DNA of 43,012 nt from Chara braunii (taxonomy: Eukaryota > Streptophyta > Charophyceae > Charales > Characeae). Each line of letters opens with the position of its first letter. The first letter of the stretch is position 1. Positions 30,974-42,535 of this stretch are shown one piece after another. Location: the NCBI GenBank assembly GCA_003427395.1, contig BFEA01000359.1:68037-111048 (forward strand), read 5' to 3'. The position numbers and the translations under genes are program-made. The notes beneath the pieces were generated by a model. The model made no database searches, was not told the DNA's origin, and saw only the letters and a program-made list of their open reading frames with translations.

Positions 30974-31078
30974 ATTGAAGAAAACTATAACTGCTTGGCA
31001 AAAACACCGGCACCAGCCACCAGACCAGTTGTTGCATGGGCCAGTGTATGGTTTGACATGATAACTGGAGCGCCTACG
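30974..31078 (+). CDS. Exon 6 of Peripla_BP_2-like gene
   Basis: Residues 253-287: IEENYNCLAKTPAP, then RPVVAWASVWFDMITGAPT. The segment after ENY...L, with PVVAW and a following hydrophobic strand, is the expected second-lobe start. Acceptor attggaacag, donor ACG/GTGAGT, phase 0 on both sides. Confidence 0.85.
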
Positions 31079-32535
31079 GTGAGTTCGCTGTGTGATCTGG
31101 ACGTCAATGGTTCGTCTTTGTAGAAAGCTTCTTCTGCATACCCCTTGGAATTTTGGTCATTTCCCCCCCTCTTGATTGTTTGTTTGACGAGAGGCAAAAG
31201 GAAATAGCACCAGGCAACACACGAGCATTTAGAAAGTTATAGAAACTACATTCCAATCATTTTGTTTTGTTTCATTTAAGTTCCTTCACTACAATCTGTA
31301 CTATCGTGACTCCAAGTAACCTCCAAAATGGCTCCTTTTTTTATTATAATACAGCTGCATCAACAGGATTGACGGTTTTCTTAACTGAAATCCAAAGGAC
31401 TCAACCAAGGATGATGGCCTGAGCTGGAGGGCATCACCTCCTTTTTTCCCCTTAAAACTGCGTGCCGTCCTTGTGCACGGGCCAACCTAAAAAATGGCAG
31501 TTTTCTGAACACAGGTACATCAATAGGATTGGGCAGTTTTCTTGACTGAAATGTGAAGGACTCGACCAAGGACGGCCTGAGGTGGAGACCATCTACTCCT
31601 TTTTTCCCCTAAAACTGTGTGTTGTCCTTGTGCACGGGCCATGCTCATCTTCTTGGTATCGTTTCAAGTTTAAATTTTAATGGATGTCCCGAAGGACAGG
31701 TGCAGACCATCATCTCTGATAAAGAGGAAATTTGAAAAAGTAAAAGAGTACACCGAGAGGCTAGAGCCTGCCATGACATTTGCTTTGAATTTTTGCTGTG
31801 CGAGTGATCCCCCCATTCCTCATGCAGCCCCACCCCACACACCCCTTCCCGCTCTTCTCTCTTCCCTCTACACATCTACAGCACTGCCACCATTCCCAAA
31901 GCTAAGATCCCTTCCCACGCCTCGTTGCAGAGCACAGAACTGTTATTCACAGCTGCGGTATTGATCCCCAAAAAATCAATGCTGCAACATGGAGGGGGTA
32001 GACCTGAGGAGAACTCAGAAGCTGTGTTCTAAGTGGAAGAAGAGTTCAGGGGAAGTCCCCTCCTGTGATCAAATGCAGACAGAGGGTGGATGTATATACA
32101 AGAAATATTTCCAGTTTCCAGTTACTTCATCATCATCATGTTTCTCTGGTGCACCTGATTGGAAGCGAAGGTCAATTTAGTGTTTGAAAACTGAAGAACA
32201 ATCATGAAAAAGGTGTGCAACCTAAGATGCGCATTTGAGAGAAAACAAGGAAAAACTTCAGTTCCTGTTCTGAATGCTCAGAACCTCCACCTGCAAGAGG
32301 GAGTGGCGTGAATGGGTTGTTTTGTGTACATACTACATGGCATCCCTGCTGGGTACTTGGTGCAATAGGAATGGGTTGTTGCACCATGAGTGTGATTTGA
32401 AAAGCTGATAAAGAAGGACAGGAAGAGAAAAGGAAAGAGGATCACCACCTATGAGGGCGGCAGTTGACAGCTTCTGGGTCAAGCGCATTGCTGACAAACA
32501 AATGGCTTTGCTTCGCATTGTTTCCGGTTTTGCAG
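31079..32535 (+). other. Intron 6
   Basis: 1,457 nt, GTGAGT...GGTTTTGCAG. A diverged direct repeat (31365-31470 and 31510-31640, sharing catcaacagg/catcaatagg attg and gtccttgtgcacgggcca). No gene recognised. Confidence 0.75.
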
Positions 32536-32571
32536 AAATATCACTTCTCGGCATCTACCTATCTTCAAGAG
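32536..32571 (+). CDS. Exon 7 (36 nt) of Peripla_BP_2-like gene
   Basis: Residues 288-299, KYHFSASTYLQE. A small exon between gttttgcag and GTATGA, phase 0. It supplies the aromatic/Ser segment that precedes the DAGG motif of the next exon. Its identity rests on frame, splice sites and position. Confidence 0.75.
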
Positions 32572-33925
32572 GTATGATCTTAAGCAGTGACTTGATGATG
32601 TTGATTACAGAGTCTGATCTTCCATGAAAGTGTAATTTCCATGCACTTTTCCTTCGCATGGAGGAAGCAAGTTCAAAGCAAAGTTAATAAACTCATCAGA
32701 CCTGTCTGCATTTCTCCTGTTGTTTAAACTTTTTTCAAGTTTTTTGAAGTTTTTTGAACTTTTTCCCTTTTTTTTGCCCCCTGAAATAAGACCTTTAGGT
32801 CTCAGATCCATTCTGGAACTAGGAAACAAGTAGAATAGAGAGCTGTATGATAGGTGACTATACCCTCCAGTTCGGAAAGGACTGGAGTACTGCTGGCATG
32901 TTTTGCTCAGTGTGGAGAGCCAGTGCAGTTCCTTCTTCTTTCCCCTTGCTGCCCTCCCCCCCGTCCCCCCTCCCCTTGAAGTCAGGGCCTTATGATCCTG
33001 GCTCCATCCTATTCTGGGAAGCAGCAGTCTGATTTCTTTTCCTCCGGAAAGTGACAACGTAGATGGGAACTCTCTGTACACTTCCGCTGGTTACAGGCAG
33101 GAAACTTCTAACAGCCTTGACTGTTCCTGCTAGGGAGAATTTACTGTCAGATTCGACCATGCATGTAAACCGATTCCTCCCCAATCTCGTGCCCATCCCA
33201 AAGAAACATTCCGAAAACGAAACTGGGACTCCGCTCCTCTGAGCCCGGCGTGCAACCAGAGGCTGCAGAGGCCCCAAACTTTTCTTTGGCTAGCATCACA
33301 AGCCTTTTCGTCTGGGCAGGCTGAGCGCCCATCGTTAACTGCCTTGGAACAAAACACAGCTGGGGAAGGTACTGGTTGGAAACTAGAATGATTGCTGCTG
33401 TCAGAATGTACCTGGACTTCTTCTCAGCATGTCATGCATATACAAGTGCAAAGCTGCAAACATTACAACGTTGCGATTCATGGATATCATGGTATAAGTC
33501 CAGAAACGACAAGTGGCGGGAAGCACTAGTGAATTTAGGTTACCTTATCCAAGACTGTTCTCATCGAAGAAGACCATGCAAGTTCAGATTCCCAATCAAA
33601 ACCCTAATTGAATGGCAATAAAGGAGGGACCTCCACTGATGTGAAGCAAGAACCACTAGAAGAGAGTCAGTTTGCAGCATAAGCATCTTGATCCCCAGTC
33701 TGGCATCAGTGCAGTTCCTATTTCCCCTACCATGCCAAGACAGTAAACTAAATTCCTGTACTCTCCCTCACTTCAGATGGTTTCCTCCCCCTATCTCCTT
33801 AGGTAGTTTTATGTCAATGAGAAATGGAGCTCCAATCAAAAGGGATTTATTATTTATGAATTTCTCAGTGGTCCACATGCTTGCTTGGTGTTTCACTGCT
33901 TCACTTATGTTTTCTGCTCTTGCAG
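32572..33925 (+). other. Intron 7
   Basis: 1,354 nt, GTATGA...GCTCTTGCAG. No transposon or gene recognised. Confidence 0.75.
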
Positions 33926-34024
33926 TTTGTCAAGGATGCAGGAGGGAGCAGCTTGGTTGATACGGCAAAATCCTTCAATGCATCGGTTGCATCAGAAGTC
34001 GCTGCTTTTCATGACATGCTGAAG
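33926..34024 (+). CDS. Exon 8 of Peripla_BP_2-like gene (last exon in window)
   Basis: Residues 300-332: FVKDAGGSSL, then KSFNASVASEVAAFHDMLK. The DAGG motif and the following helix ending in AAFHDML fit the second lobe of the binding protein. Acceptor gctcttgcag, donor AAG/GTGAAG, phase 0. The next family segment (strand and C-terminal lobe, about 100 residues by memory) was not found up to 43012, so the gene is cut by the window edge or ends in sequence I could not recognise. Confidence 0.8.
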
Positions 34025-36545
34025 GTGAAGCTATGCGAAGGCCTTTTTCATTGGAATTCGGACATGATCCTAAATGTTCCTAGGACCTAGTTATCACACA
34101 AGCCTGGACACTGGAAACTGGACTGGTTCATCCAGACATCAAGATCCAGATGTTTGGTTCTGAACTGGATTGAAAGGTGCCAAAAGTTGTTTGTCAGCTG
34201 TCCAAATTTCGTTACTTTCTTTTCCCTGGTTTCTTCTTTTTTCAGGTCCTTTTGAGGAATCCAAATTTCTAAAAACAGTCATATAGCTGCACAAAAAAGC
34301 AAAAAAAAACGGTTTGTCTGTGTCGTGCTGTCTGCTCTTCTTTATGTCTTTTGCAAAGCACGCCCTTTTATTTGATAGGTATGTGAGTCCAATGTGACTA
34401 CATGTTCCATTAAACCCATGTCTTATTCCATATGGGTCTGTGGATGTGCCATTGAGGATCCATTCCGCAGAGGTGCGAATGGAGCAAGTGTCAGCTTGTT
34501 TCAAAGTTCTGAAGATAAAATTTACTCCATTTTGAGGATCAATTTCAGCAGAGGTCAGGATCCATGTGTGTCCAAGCAATAATGTGTGTGGATCACACAC
34601 ATGTCCTGGCCAGAGGTTGGACTGCATATGTGTGCGGCTGGCAGCATCGGCTACCCACTCATGTCACCTGGCTTACGAATTGGTTTCCCCACATGGTGCG
34701 CTGGGTGATTGCTCACCCACTGCCGAATGCTAATTCTGCGCACATGCAGCATCAGCCTTCCACATAACACAGCTGGCACGCCCTCCCCTGTTATTCCTAC
34801 CAGAATGGCAGCTTCTAATGTGCATACTGAAACCATGCCAGCCATAACAAATAACCTACATGTTGTCGAAGTGGCTGCAGGGGATGATGGCCTGCATCCT
34901 ACCATTGTGGCTGCTGCTGAAAGTGTGCCTCCTCGACCACCACCACCACCATCATTACCACTAACATCATCATTTGCACCACCACCATGACTACCACCAG
35001 TTCCCCCACCTGCTTCGTCGTCCCCTCCGTCAACTTCCTCTTCTTCTTCCTCCTCCTCCTCCTCCTCCTCCTCCTCCTCCTCCTCCTCCTCGCATGCCTC
35101 CCCTTCTTCAACACATTCATCGTCAGATCAGCCATCAGAGAGGTCTCATCAGCGGAGGCATTCATGGTCAGATTGACCGTTGCAGAGGCCTCTTCGGCGG
35201 AGATGTTCCCCATCTCCACCGCTGCCTCCTTGACAGCGGCCTCATTCGTACTTGAACAGCATGACCATCACGCCGCCATCGGCGATCAGAGAACTGCTCC
35301 AACGCCATGCTCACAACCATACAGAACGGCGCCGTTGCTCCCAGTGCACACTAGCCAGGAATAGTACATGCAGAGTCCGATGCCCACAATTCAGCGATGA
35401 TTTTTACAGTGCTGCATGCCTGCGTGTTCACCAGAAATGAGGTGCAGCCAACTGTGCAGCATTTGCATGACTAGCAGCCACCCTCAGCACAAGTGCAGCT
35501 GATCAGCTTCTGCTTCTTGCATCTGACCCACCCACTTCTCATCCACCTAGCCCGATTGCTCCCCCACTCCAGCTGACGATGATCCACCCCACTCCAGCTG
35601 ACAATGATCCACCTTCTGACTGGGGATGATCTCTCTCAGGAACACATGCTAGGGGCAACGAAGTTAATACACCCAGACGAACCTGACAGGACTGTCAAGA
35701 CCGGAATCAACCTCGCCCTACAGTGCAATCTGCAGAATCAAATGAACCACCTGTGCATGCGCAATCTGCGGAATATGTCTCCCCGCTTACAATTGCAACC
35801 CCTACACTGTCTCAGGTTTTGCAGACATTGTCTCCTGGATGGAAGAAGAACACCATGCTGTCTTCCCAGAGGATGACAGTACTGCGCCCGGCTTGAACAT
35901 ATCTAGCCCGCTCCAGAGAATTACATGCCACACATGGACCCGAATACTCATGCGTACATTCTGCATCGTCGAGGACCCTATGGGACAATGGCGGTAGGGT
36001 GCACATGATGGGAGACATCAACTCTTTTTATCATCGAGTGGCAGAATCCCACTCGCTGTGGCTGGGCAATCAGGAACGGTATGTGGATGTGCGCTCGCAA
36101 GCTCTACAGCCTCCGGAGAACAATCTGGCTGAACCTCCCCCTACACCTGTACATGGCCAGGCAGTGTCCCCTACCTGTGTAGATCGGACAGATTCTACCA
36201 TGGATAGTGGCTGTGCCATGCCATTGTGTCTCCACACAGCTACAACTCATGTACGCGGCATAATCTCTGCTCCAAACACTACAAAGGCATGGTCACTGCC
36301 AGCCTCTGCCATGAAATCTGCGACCGATTGTCTTGCACTCATCCCACCCACCCACTTACTACTTGCCCGATATGCTGTTGTGGCCTTGACATGCCATGCT
36401 TAAATAGTTGTGAACGTCAGCCTGCTTCCCTCCTGGCATGTCAGCAACATTCCATGTGCCGTCAATGTTTCCATGAAGCTGTCATTGAAAGCATGTGCCA
36501 CATCCTCTCCTATCATGTCCCACATGCAGCATACACCTGCTGCAA
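34025..36545 (+). other. Start of intron 8
   Basis: Contains triplet repeats (CAC/CAT at 34938-34990; CCT at 35053-35091) and + strand frames rich in Cys/His listed separately. No exon continuing the binding-protein frame was recognised. Confidence 0.5.
35053..35091. repeat. (CCT)n trinucleotide repeat
   Basis: About 13 CCT units. Reading frames of Leu, Pro or Arg across it are artefacts. Confidence 0.95.
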
Positions 36546-36582
36546 GCCTGAGTACACTTTAAAGTGTCGTCCTAGCAGCTAG
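35252..36582 (+). pseudogene. Cys/His-rich ORFs, zinc-finger-like, broken
   Basis: Separate + strand frames carry CSQCTLARNSTCR...CPQFSDD near 35330-35400 and, at 36226-36582, CPICC then LLACQQHSMCRQCFHEAV. The second has the spacing C-x2-C ... C-x2-H-x2-C-x2-C of a RING-like finger, though the final Cys pair is unclear. Between them the frame changes and stops occur. The last codons of the 36226 frame (TLKC onward) are antisense to the RNase H of the truncated gypsy element, so the original 3' end is lost. Possibly part of a DNA transposon or a captured gene. Confidence 0.35.
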
Positions 36583-36770
36583 TGCTGCCAACGTTTCATA
36601 ACTTCTCTAAGTGTGAACATCTCTTTCCTGTACGTCAAGGCGGCAACCTTCTCACTAGGCAATCTATATGACATGAACTCAACGGGCTTATATCCCTCTC
36701 CATCATTCTGCTGGAGTACAGTGTCAATACCGTATTGACTCGCGTCAGTCGTCACAATAAACAGAAGGGA
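36560..36770 (-). pseudogene. gypsy RNase H fragment
   Basis: Reads FIVTTDASQYGIDTVLQQ and, after a short gap, RLPSEKVAALTYRKEMFTLREVMKRW, then LLGRHFKV. The first catalytic Asp (TDAS) is kept. An in-frame stop follows RWQH, and the domain is cut at its C-terminus. Confidence 0.8.
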
Positions 36771-37137
36771 CGCATCAGCTATTTTCGATTAGGCACTTCT
36801 TCAATTTCTTGAGTGCTGAAGTGCAGTCTTTGTCCCAATTCCAAACAGTTTCCTTTCACAGCAATCTACGTAACGGTGCAGCTATGGAAGTGAAGTTCTT
36901 ACGAACTATAGTAGTTGGCCATTCCTAGGAACGACCGGAGTTCCGGGAGCGTATGCGGTGTTGGTCAATCTCTAATTGTCACTATCTTCGCATCCTTCAG
37001 TCTAACTCCATCTCCATTGACTACATGTCCAAGATACAGGACTTGGCACTTGGCCCACTCACGCTTCTTCGGGTTCAGTTGAAACTTAGCATCATTCAAC
37101 TTACAAAAGATAAGACGAAGATGTTCCTGGTGCTCTT

Positions 37138-37600
37138 TTAACGATTTACTAAGATCAAAATATCATATACATAGACAGCGACAAACTTATCTAACCAATC
37201 TCTAAACAAGTTATTCATGCATCTCCGAAATGTGGCAGGGGCATTCGTCAGCCTAAACGGCATCACTACGAATTTGTAATGGTTGTGCCTAGTCCTAACT
37301 TTGTGCTGATCTTCGGGTTGGTTCTCAATCTGATGGTACCCTGATTTCAAGTCAATCTTCGAGAAATACTTACATCCCCGCACCCTGTCGAACAAATCAT
37401 CTATTTTCGGCAATGGCTCAACGTTCTTGACTGTCGCTGCGTTGAAGCCTCTATAGTCTATGCACATTCAAAGTTCTTAGGCATAAATACGACTGGTGCA
37501 CCATATGGCGATGAACTAGGCTTTATCCACCCCTTCTCAAACAATTCATCTAGCTGTTTGCGCAACTCATCTAATTCCTTGGGATACGGGGCCCTTGGGC
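37138..37600 (-). pseudogene. gypsy reverse transcriptase, disrupted
   Basis: [20 protein letters not shown] (to about 37475), then after a frame break [38 protein letters not shown] and VAVYVYDILIL. The catalytic motif usually read YxDD is YVYD here (GAT to TAT), so one of the two catalytic aspartates is lost. A small deletion and frameshift near 37470 removes the usual link before CIDYR. Confidence 0.85.
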
Positions 37601-37750
37601 GTCTTGCTGTAGGGTTCTATCTCTATCCTGTGCGTCATCTCCTTCTCTACAACACTGGTTGGGGCCTCTCCCACACCAGCGAACTCTTTCAGCAAGTTCC
37701 TGACTTGGGGTGATGTCTCATCCTTCTCTTTTCCATCCTCACTCACCGGT

Positions 37751-38270
37751 CTAGCATAGGAGGGTTTCGTCGTTGCTCTTCCATGCACAAGGTGCTATAA
37801 TGAATACCTGGTCAACTATGTCCTCTTTGACGACATGCCTGGCAAATGCAGGGGCGTTCATACAGCAAAGGGACAGACGGGACTCGACTCCTGATTCATG
37901 GAATGACCGCATCTTCTTACCTCCCTCGGGGCTGGGCAACCAGCATTCGCGCTCGCCCATCTTAATGTTTGTGTACGCGGTGTTTCCCCAGCCCACCCTC
38001 AAGATTAAGTCAAAGGGTAGGTTATCCTCCACTACTAGTGTCAGAGACTGCAAAGCTCTATCCACTTTCTTCATCCCCTCCAACCTGAAGTATGCATTAA
38101 TCCCTTTGACGCACTCCTCCACTCTCATCTCCTGGTTGTCTGCCACTTCTCTCACTACCGGCTCGCTCACCTTCTGCACCTTCATGTCGAGATGCAACTT
38201 CTTCAATCCCTTCCTACAAATCTAGCTGCACGTAGATCCACTATCTACCGATGCGCCTACTCTTACTCTA
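37751..38270 (-). pseudogene. gypsy aspartic protease
   Basis: VRVGASVDSGSTCS is centred on the catalytic Asp-Ser-Gly codons at 38237-38245. The downstream flap region includes PFDLILRVGW at about 38000-38010. An in-frame stop follows the DSG segment (38222-38224), so the protease is not readable in one piece. Confidence 0.75.
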
Positions 38271-38497
38271 CATCGCCCAGGCCTTGCAAAGAGTGATCAA
38301 CTCATCGCCTATGTCTGCGAGGGATCAACGTGGAGAGACCCGGACAGGTATCTAGGTGGGGGCCTACTTCTGCCTCTGCCATTGGGACCTTCAGACAGGA
38401 GGTTTCCAACTCAGCACGCGTCTTTATATGACTATCAAAGTCTGAAGTCCCAGTAGTAGCAGCTGCAACTCCTACTCGTTTGATTTCTGATCTTCAG

Positions 38498-38539
38498 ACA
38501 GAAGGGAATGATGTGGTTGGGGTCCCCACACTTGATGCA
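38498..38539 (-). pseudogene. gypsy gag zinc knuckle (CCHC)
   Basis: CIKCGDPNHIIPFC gives the exact C-x2-C-x4-H-x4-C spacing of a nucleocapsid knuckle. It follows the Gly-rich gag tail (38609-38980) in the same direction. Confidence 0.85.
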
Positions 38540-38608
38540 TAGGCCCTCGTTTCTCCTCTTGCGTCAAGGCTCCTCTGACATCTTGAGGGCCTTCCAAGGC
38601 TCGCCTTC

Positions 38609-40815
38609 CTAACGCCCTGGATTTGGTGGGTATCTATGCGGAACCATATAATGCACATTGTAATTGTTGGCAAGGGCATCATTGCCCCTTCCTCCAACTC
38701 GGTAGGCAGCAGCACCACGGCCACTCTGCAGGGTACCATAAGCCCTTCCTCCTGCGTGATAGCCTCCATTGCCACCACTCCCCTGACCGGCTGATGCACT
38801 CCCTCCTCTACCCTGGCCTCCTCTACCTCGGCCTCCTCTTCCTCCTTGCCCTCCCCCGCGGGCTGCTGCAGCCGCATGGTCACTCCCCTGGACTACTTGG
38901 CTGTCATCGACCTCATCTAACCCATAATCGCACTGATCATATGGTAATGCCTCTACTCCCTCCTCAAAAGTCACTAACAAGCTATCTTTTCCTTCAATAT
39001 TGGCAGAAATAGTTGTGTCCTTCCACCTTCTCCCTTTCAGCAGGTCCTTGTAGCAAATATAGTAGAAAAGAGAGAGTTAGCCTCTTGGAGAAAACGGTCC
39101 TGCTCTACCGCCTCCTTGCTAAACTTATCATAGGCCATGCCCTCCTCTTTGGTCTCAGCATAGAGTTGGGACTTAAGGGGATCAGGCAGGGCCATTCAGA
39201 ATCTGCGTCGGGGTCAGTACATGATCTGGGCACTCCATCAGTTTGTCCATGGTGGCTGTCAGGGCTGACGCACTCTTCCAACTTCTGTTCCCTATGTTCA
39301 GAATAATGTACTCAATCCGCCTGGCCCGGTTCTTGTCCTCGAACCTATCCAGTAGGGCCTTCAAGAAGTCCTCTATGTTAGTCCCTCTAGGGTACTCCAC
39401 CATGTTCCTACCACAGTTTGCAACTTCACCCAGTGATATGGCATAGTTTGCAGCGTCGCCCTCTAGACACGAACTTGCCATCAGCACCGTGTCACAAGGT
39501 GGGATCAACTGCGCGCACAGATACAATAGCATCACAGACCCACTGCATGAAGTTTTCCTCCCTCTTCCCCATATAGGTCCAGGGAAGCTTGATTTTTATC
39601 TTGTCCCTCTTTTCTCCATCTTCGGGATGTTTTAGATCTCCCTGCTGGTCTCCTCCTCCCTTTCCAGCATCTCCATCATCTGGTTCTCCTCCCCCTCCGC
39701 CACCAGCTCGCTCTTCTGCTATAGTACTCGTGATTTTCTTAGTGCAGTACTGTTCTAACTGTGCTGCATAAAAGACTGTCTTCTCATCCATCTTGTTCAT
39801 GGTTGCCACGGCAAAGTTCCTCCACCTACCTTTAAGTTCGTCCTGGTGGTGTTCCATCTTCTCTACAGACGATCGTAGTGCAGCAGTCTCTTTAGCGGAG
39901 TGGAGGACAGTGTCGGTTAAGAGAATTAGACGGGCATCAGCATCCCCTTTCTGCTCTTGCTGTTCCCTCAGCCTCAGCTGCAATACTTCTCCCTCCTCCC
40001 TCAGCTTCTTCTTTTAGTGAACTTTTTTCTTTTATGTGCCACCATCCTCAGGTGAAGTTGACTTTCCCTTTCCTCAATCATCAACCCCCTTTCATCTTCT
40101 GTTGCCTCAACTAGAGCAGCCCGGAACTTGGCCAATTCCTCCTCCGTCTCGTCCTCTGGCCTCTCCTCTCCATAGTCAAACTGCTACACCCATGCACTTG
40201 CATCGCATCCTCATGCTGCAGTTCGATATGGAGGGGCCGGGGATGGCTGCTCTTGGCTTCCTTCCCCTGCTGCACCACATAATGCACCTGTCCTTCCTTC
40301 CCATTATTCTGTTCCTCCTCCAACATCACTTCTTCTTCCTCTTCTTCTTCCTCTTCTTCTTCCTCTTCTTCTTCCTCTTCTTCTTCCGATTTCCTTCTCA
40401 TCCCCTCCTACATTTTTTCTTTTTCTTTTTCTTTTTTTTTAAACTAACGGTTACTAACCTATATTCTTCTCTCAATATACCTCCCACTACCTACCTACCT
40501 AGCCTGGAATGATACGCTCCTCATCTATGGACCACAAGCATGGGATGCTAAGGGTTATGGGTTGGATTCCCAGCCTCTGCTCTATGCGGGGAGCTGTACC
40601 GTAGCTCCTAACAGCTTGCGTGAGCTGGAAAGCGAACCCCCCTCCATTTTCTGTTTTATCTTCTCCTCGTTTTTCTTCCTTTTATCCTCTTTTCTCTCCT
40701 TCAGTATTGCCTCGATTCTTGCTGTCTGCTCGACTGTATACGGCTGCGTTGTCTTGCTAGACCTGCTAGTTGTATTCATCCTACAGGTCCGGTGGAACCT
40801 GAGTGGGAAAAACAA
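38609..40815 (-). pseudogene. gypsy gag region
   Basis: From the 5' side: TTQPYTVEQTARIEAILKER (near 40700-40770), an acidic Glu repeat from a TTC/CTT microsatellite (40321-40390), PWTYMGKREENFMQWVCDAI (39540-39600), and the retrotransposon gag core GDAANYAISLG...FLKALLDRFEDKNRARRIEY (39280-39450). A Gly/Arg-rich tail follows. The frame changes at least three times, so the gag is inactive. Confidence 0.8.
40321..40390. repeat. (TTC/CTC)n trinucleotide repeat
   Basis: A run of cttcttcctctt units inside the gag region, producing a polyglutamate stretch on the minus strand. Confidence 0.9.
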
Positions 40816-41031
40816 GTGGCTCCCAGATCACGGTCAGAGCCAAGAACGCAAACATGGGATAGTCATCCATGGTGGCGGTTGGGCACAGCGGTAAGTTCAC
40901 TCCATCTCCTCACCACGGAGACCTAGTCCCTCAACAATTACTTCTACTGACCTAATCTAGATCTAGGGTTTGACCAGTCTAATTCCCTTTCCGACGTCCG
41001 TCGCTACAGATCCCTTGCAGCACTGGTGGCC

Positions 41032-41114
41032 AACCAGCAATATAAGGACTGTCAGTACTCATCTTCAGGAATTATTTAACACCACAACCAGCAATATAAG
41101 GACTGTCAGTACTC
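41032..41114. repeat. 29-bp direct repeat, 54-bp spacing
   Basis: aaccagcaatataaggactg plus tcagtactc occurs at 41032-41060 and 41086-41114. Confidence 0.85.
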
Positions 41115-41935
41115 GTGTTCACAGAACGGCCACGGGCCAATGAGAATGCAGTCTTCATCACACACGGGCCAGAAGCCAATGAGATCGCGGCGGACACTTG
41201 TAGCCTCGTGGGCTACCTGGGCGTGCCCAACTGTAAAGGGCCCAGGCCAGTAACAGCAACTGGGGGCCTGGGCGCAGACATGGGGGCCGACTGGAAGCTA
41301 CTGGAAACTCGTCCAGCCAGGCCCAGAGCTTGACAAAGCAGAGCTCACTTTCCATAAAGGAAGTGAGCATGGCAGCCAGAGAGGAGTCTGGCCGTGTGCT
41401 TGCTGGTGGCAGCGCTGCTGGTTTGAGCGCTGGAGGCCGCTGGTAGGCCAAGGACTGGAAGATGCGCACACGGGTGCATTGTGGTGTTGGGCGCTGCTGG
41501 TGCAGCGGGCGCTGAGCAGTCATAGCCGAGCTTGCTCAGCGGAGGCTGGCGATGGTGATGGTGGTCCTTGGGTGTCGGGAATGCACAGTGTGGGAAGTCA
41601 ATGGGTAATGTGAGAGGAGAGAGAGGCACATAGCTGGTGTATGCTGGCAGTTTGCATTGGTGACGTCGTCACGTACATTGGTCTTCGGCGTCGAAGTGAT
41701 TCCTTTGCATGAACGTAGTGTAGGCTAGTTTAGGTGCTGAGTAGATAGGCTGGGCGCTGAGCGCCAATATAGAAGAGTGACATTGGATACTATGTTGGTG
41801 CGGACAGAGAGAGTCGTCATTGACGTTGTTCATTGTTTTGCTCTTATTTGGCTGTGCTTTCTGCTTGGTACACGACTATCTGGGCTACAGCGTGATTTTG
41901 TAATTTGGAATTTTGTCTATCGCTCTCACTCATGT
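41115..41935. other. Intronic DNA, no gene seen
   Basis: G/C-mixed sequence with imperfect repeats of the type gggcgctgagc/gggccagaagcc. No element or protein motif recognised. Confidence 0.5.
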
Positions 41936-41941
41936 TCCTTG

Positions 41942-42360
41942 CACATGTCCAAAACGAGAATGAATCTACTCACCACATGTCCAAAACGAGAATGAATCTG
42001 CCGCTTCACGTACCATTATACGACCCTGTCGGACGACAAAAATATGGCGGTGTATCTACTCACCACATGTCCAAAACGAGAATGAATCTGCTACCATTAT
42101 ACGACCCTGTCGGACAACAAAAAATATGGCGGTGTATTCTCCCATGTGTTAGGGGTGGCGAGGGTCTGAATCCACACGATACTTCCCAAAAAAAAAACAA
42201 AAAAAAAACGAACTGTCCAAATACAGACCCACGCTTGAGGGCCTGGCTCCACTACTCACAACATGCACACAAGACAAAAAAAGTACAGCGGTGAATCCTG
42301 CCATGTTCGAGCAGAAGATTCATTCTCATTTTTCACATTTGGTGACTAGTGGAGGCAGCC
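41942..42360. mobile_element. Foldback/MITE-like repeat cluster
   Basis: cacatgtccaaaacgagaat plus gaatct occurs at 41942, 41974 and 42064, with a shared downstream block (accattatacgaccctgtcgg ... aatatggcggtgtat) after the last two. From 42245 (ggctccactactcacaacatg) to 42360 an inverted partner (ttttcacatttggtgactagtggaggcagcc) closes a foldback resembling the one at 3009-3128. Confidence 0.6.
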
Positions 42361-42535
42361 CCAACCTATCCCAATTCAGGAGGCTATAGTGACGGCTGAC
42401 GCCCGTGCCCCTCTTTTATGTTCTTTTTTCCCTGCTCAAGTGCCGCTTCGTAGACCGGTGTATTTCCCTCCTTCCCCACCCACCCTCTTGGTCTCCGCCA
42501 TATCTGCGGCGGCCATCCACTCGTTTCTTTTAATG

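Larger units (their letters stand above)
36546..40815 (-). mobile_element. Truncated Ty3/gypsy LTR retrotransposon (gag-pol, no integrase)
   Basis: Internal region in order on the minus strand: gag, zinc knuckle, protease, reverse transcriptase, RNase H. It stops abruptly at about 36546 in RNase H (LLGRHFKVYS). No integrase and no LTR pair were found, so it is a fragment. The wording of the RNase H (TTDASQYGI...VLQQNDGEGYKPVEFMS) resembles gypsy elements of Chara as I remember them. Antisense to the host gene, in intron 8. Confidence 0.85.

Noticed and set aside
32690-32716. Minus-strand CTGATGA followed by a short hairpin (gtttattaac)
   Set aside because: No GAA core after helix II and no pairing for helices I and III, so not a hammerhead.
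34899-35219. Minus-strand ORF rich in Arg
   Set aside because: A read-through of the (CCT)n repeat; no domain.
40515-40600. gggttggattccc as box B of a tRNA gene
   Set aside because: No matching box A at tRNA spacing and no cloverleaf fold.
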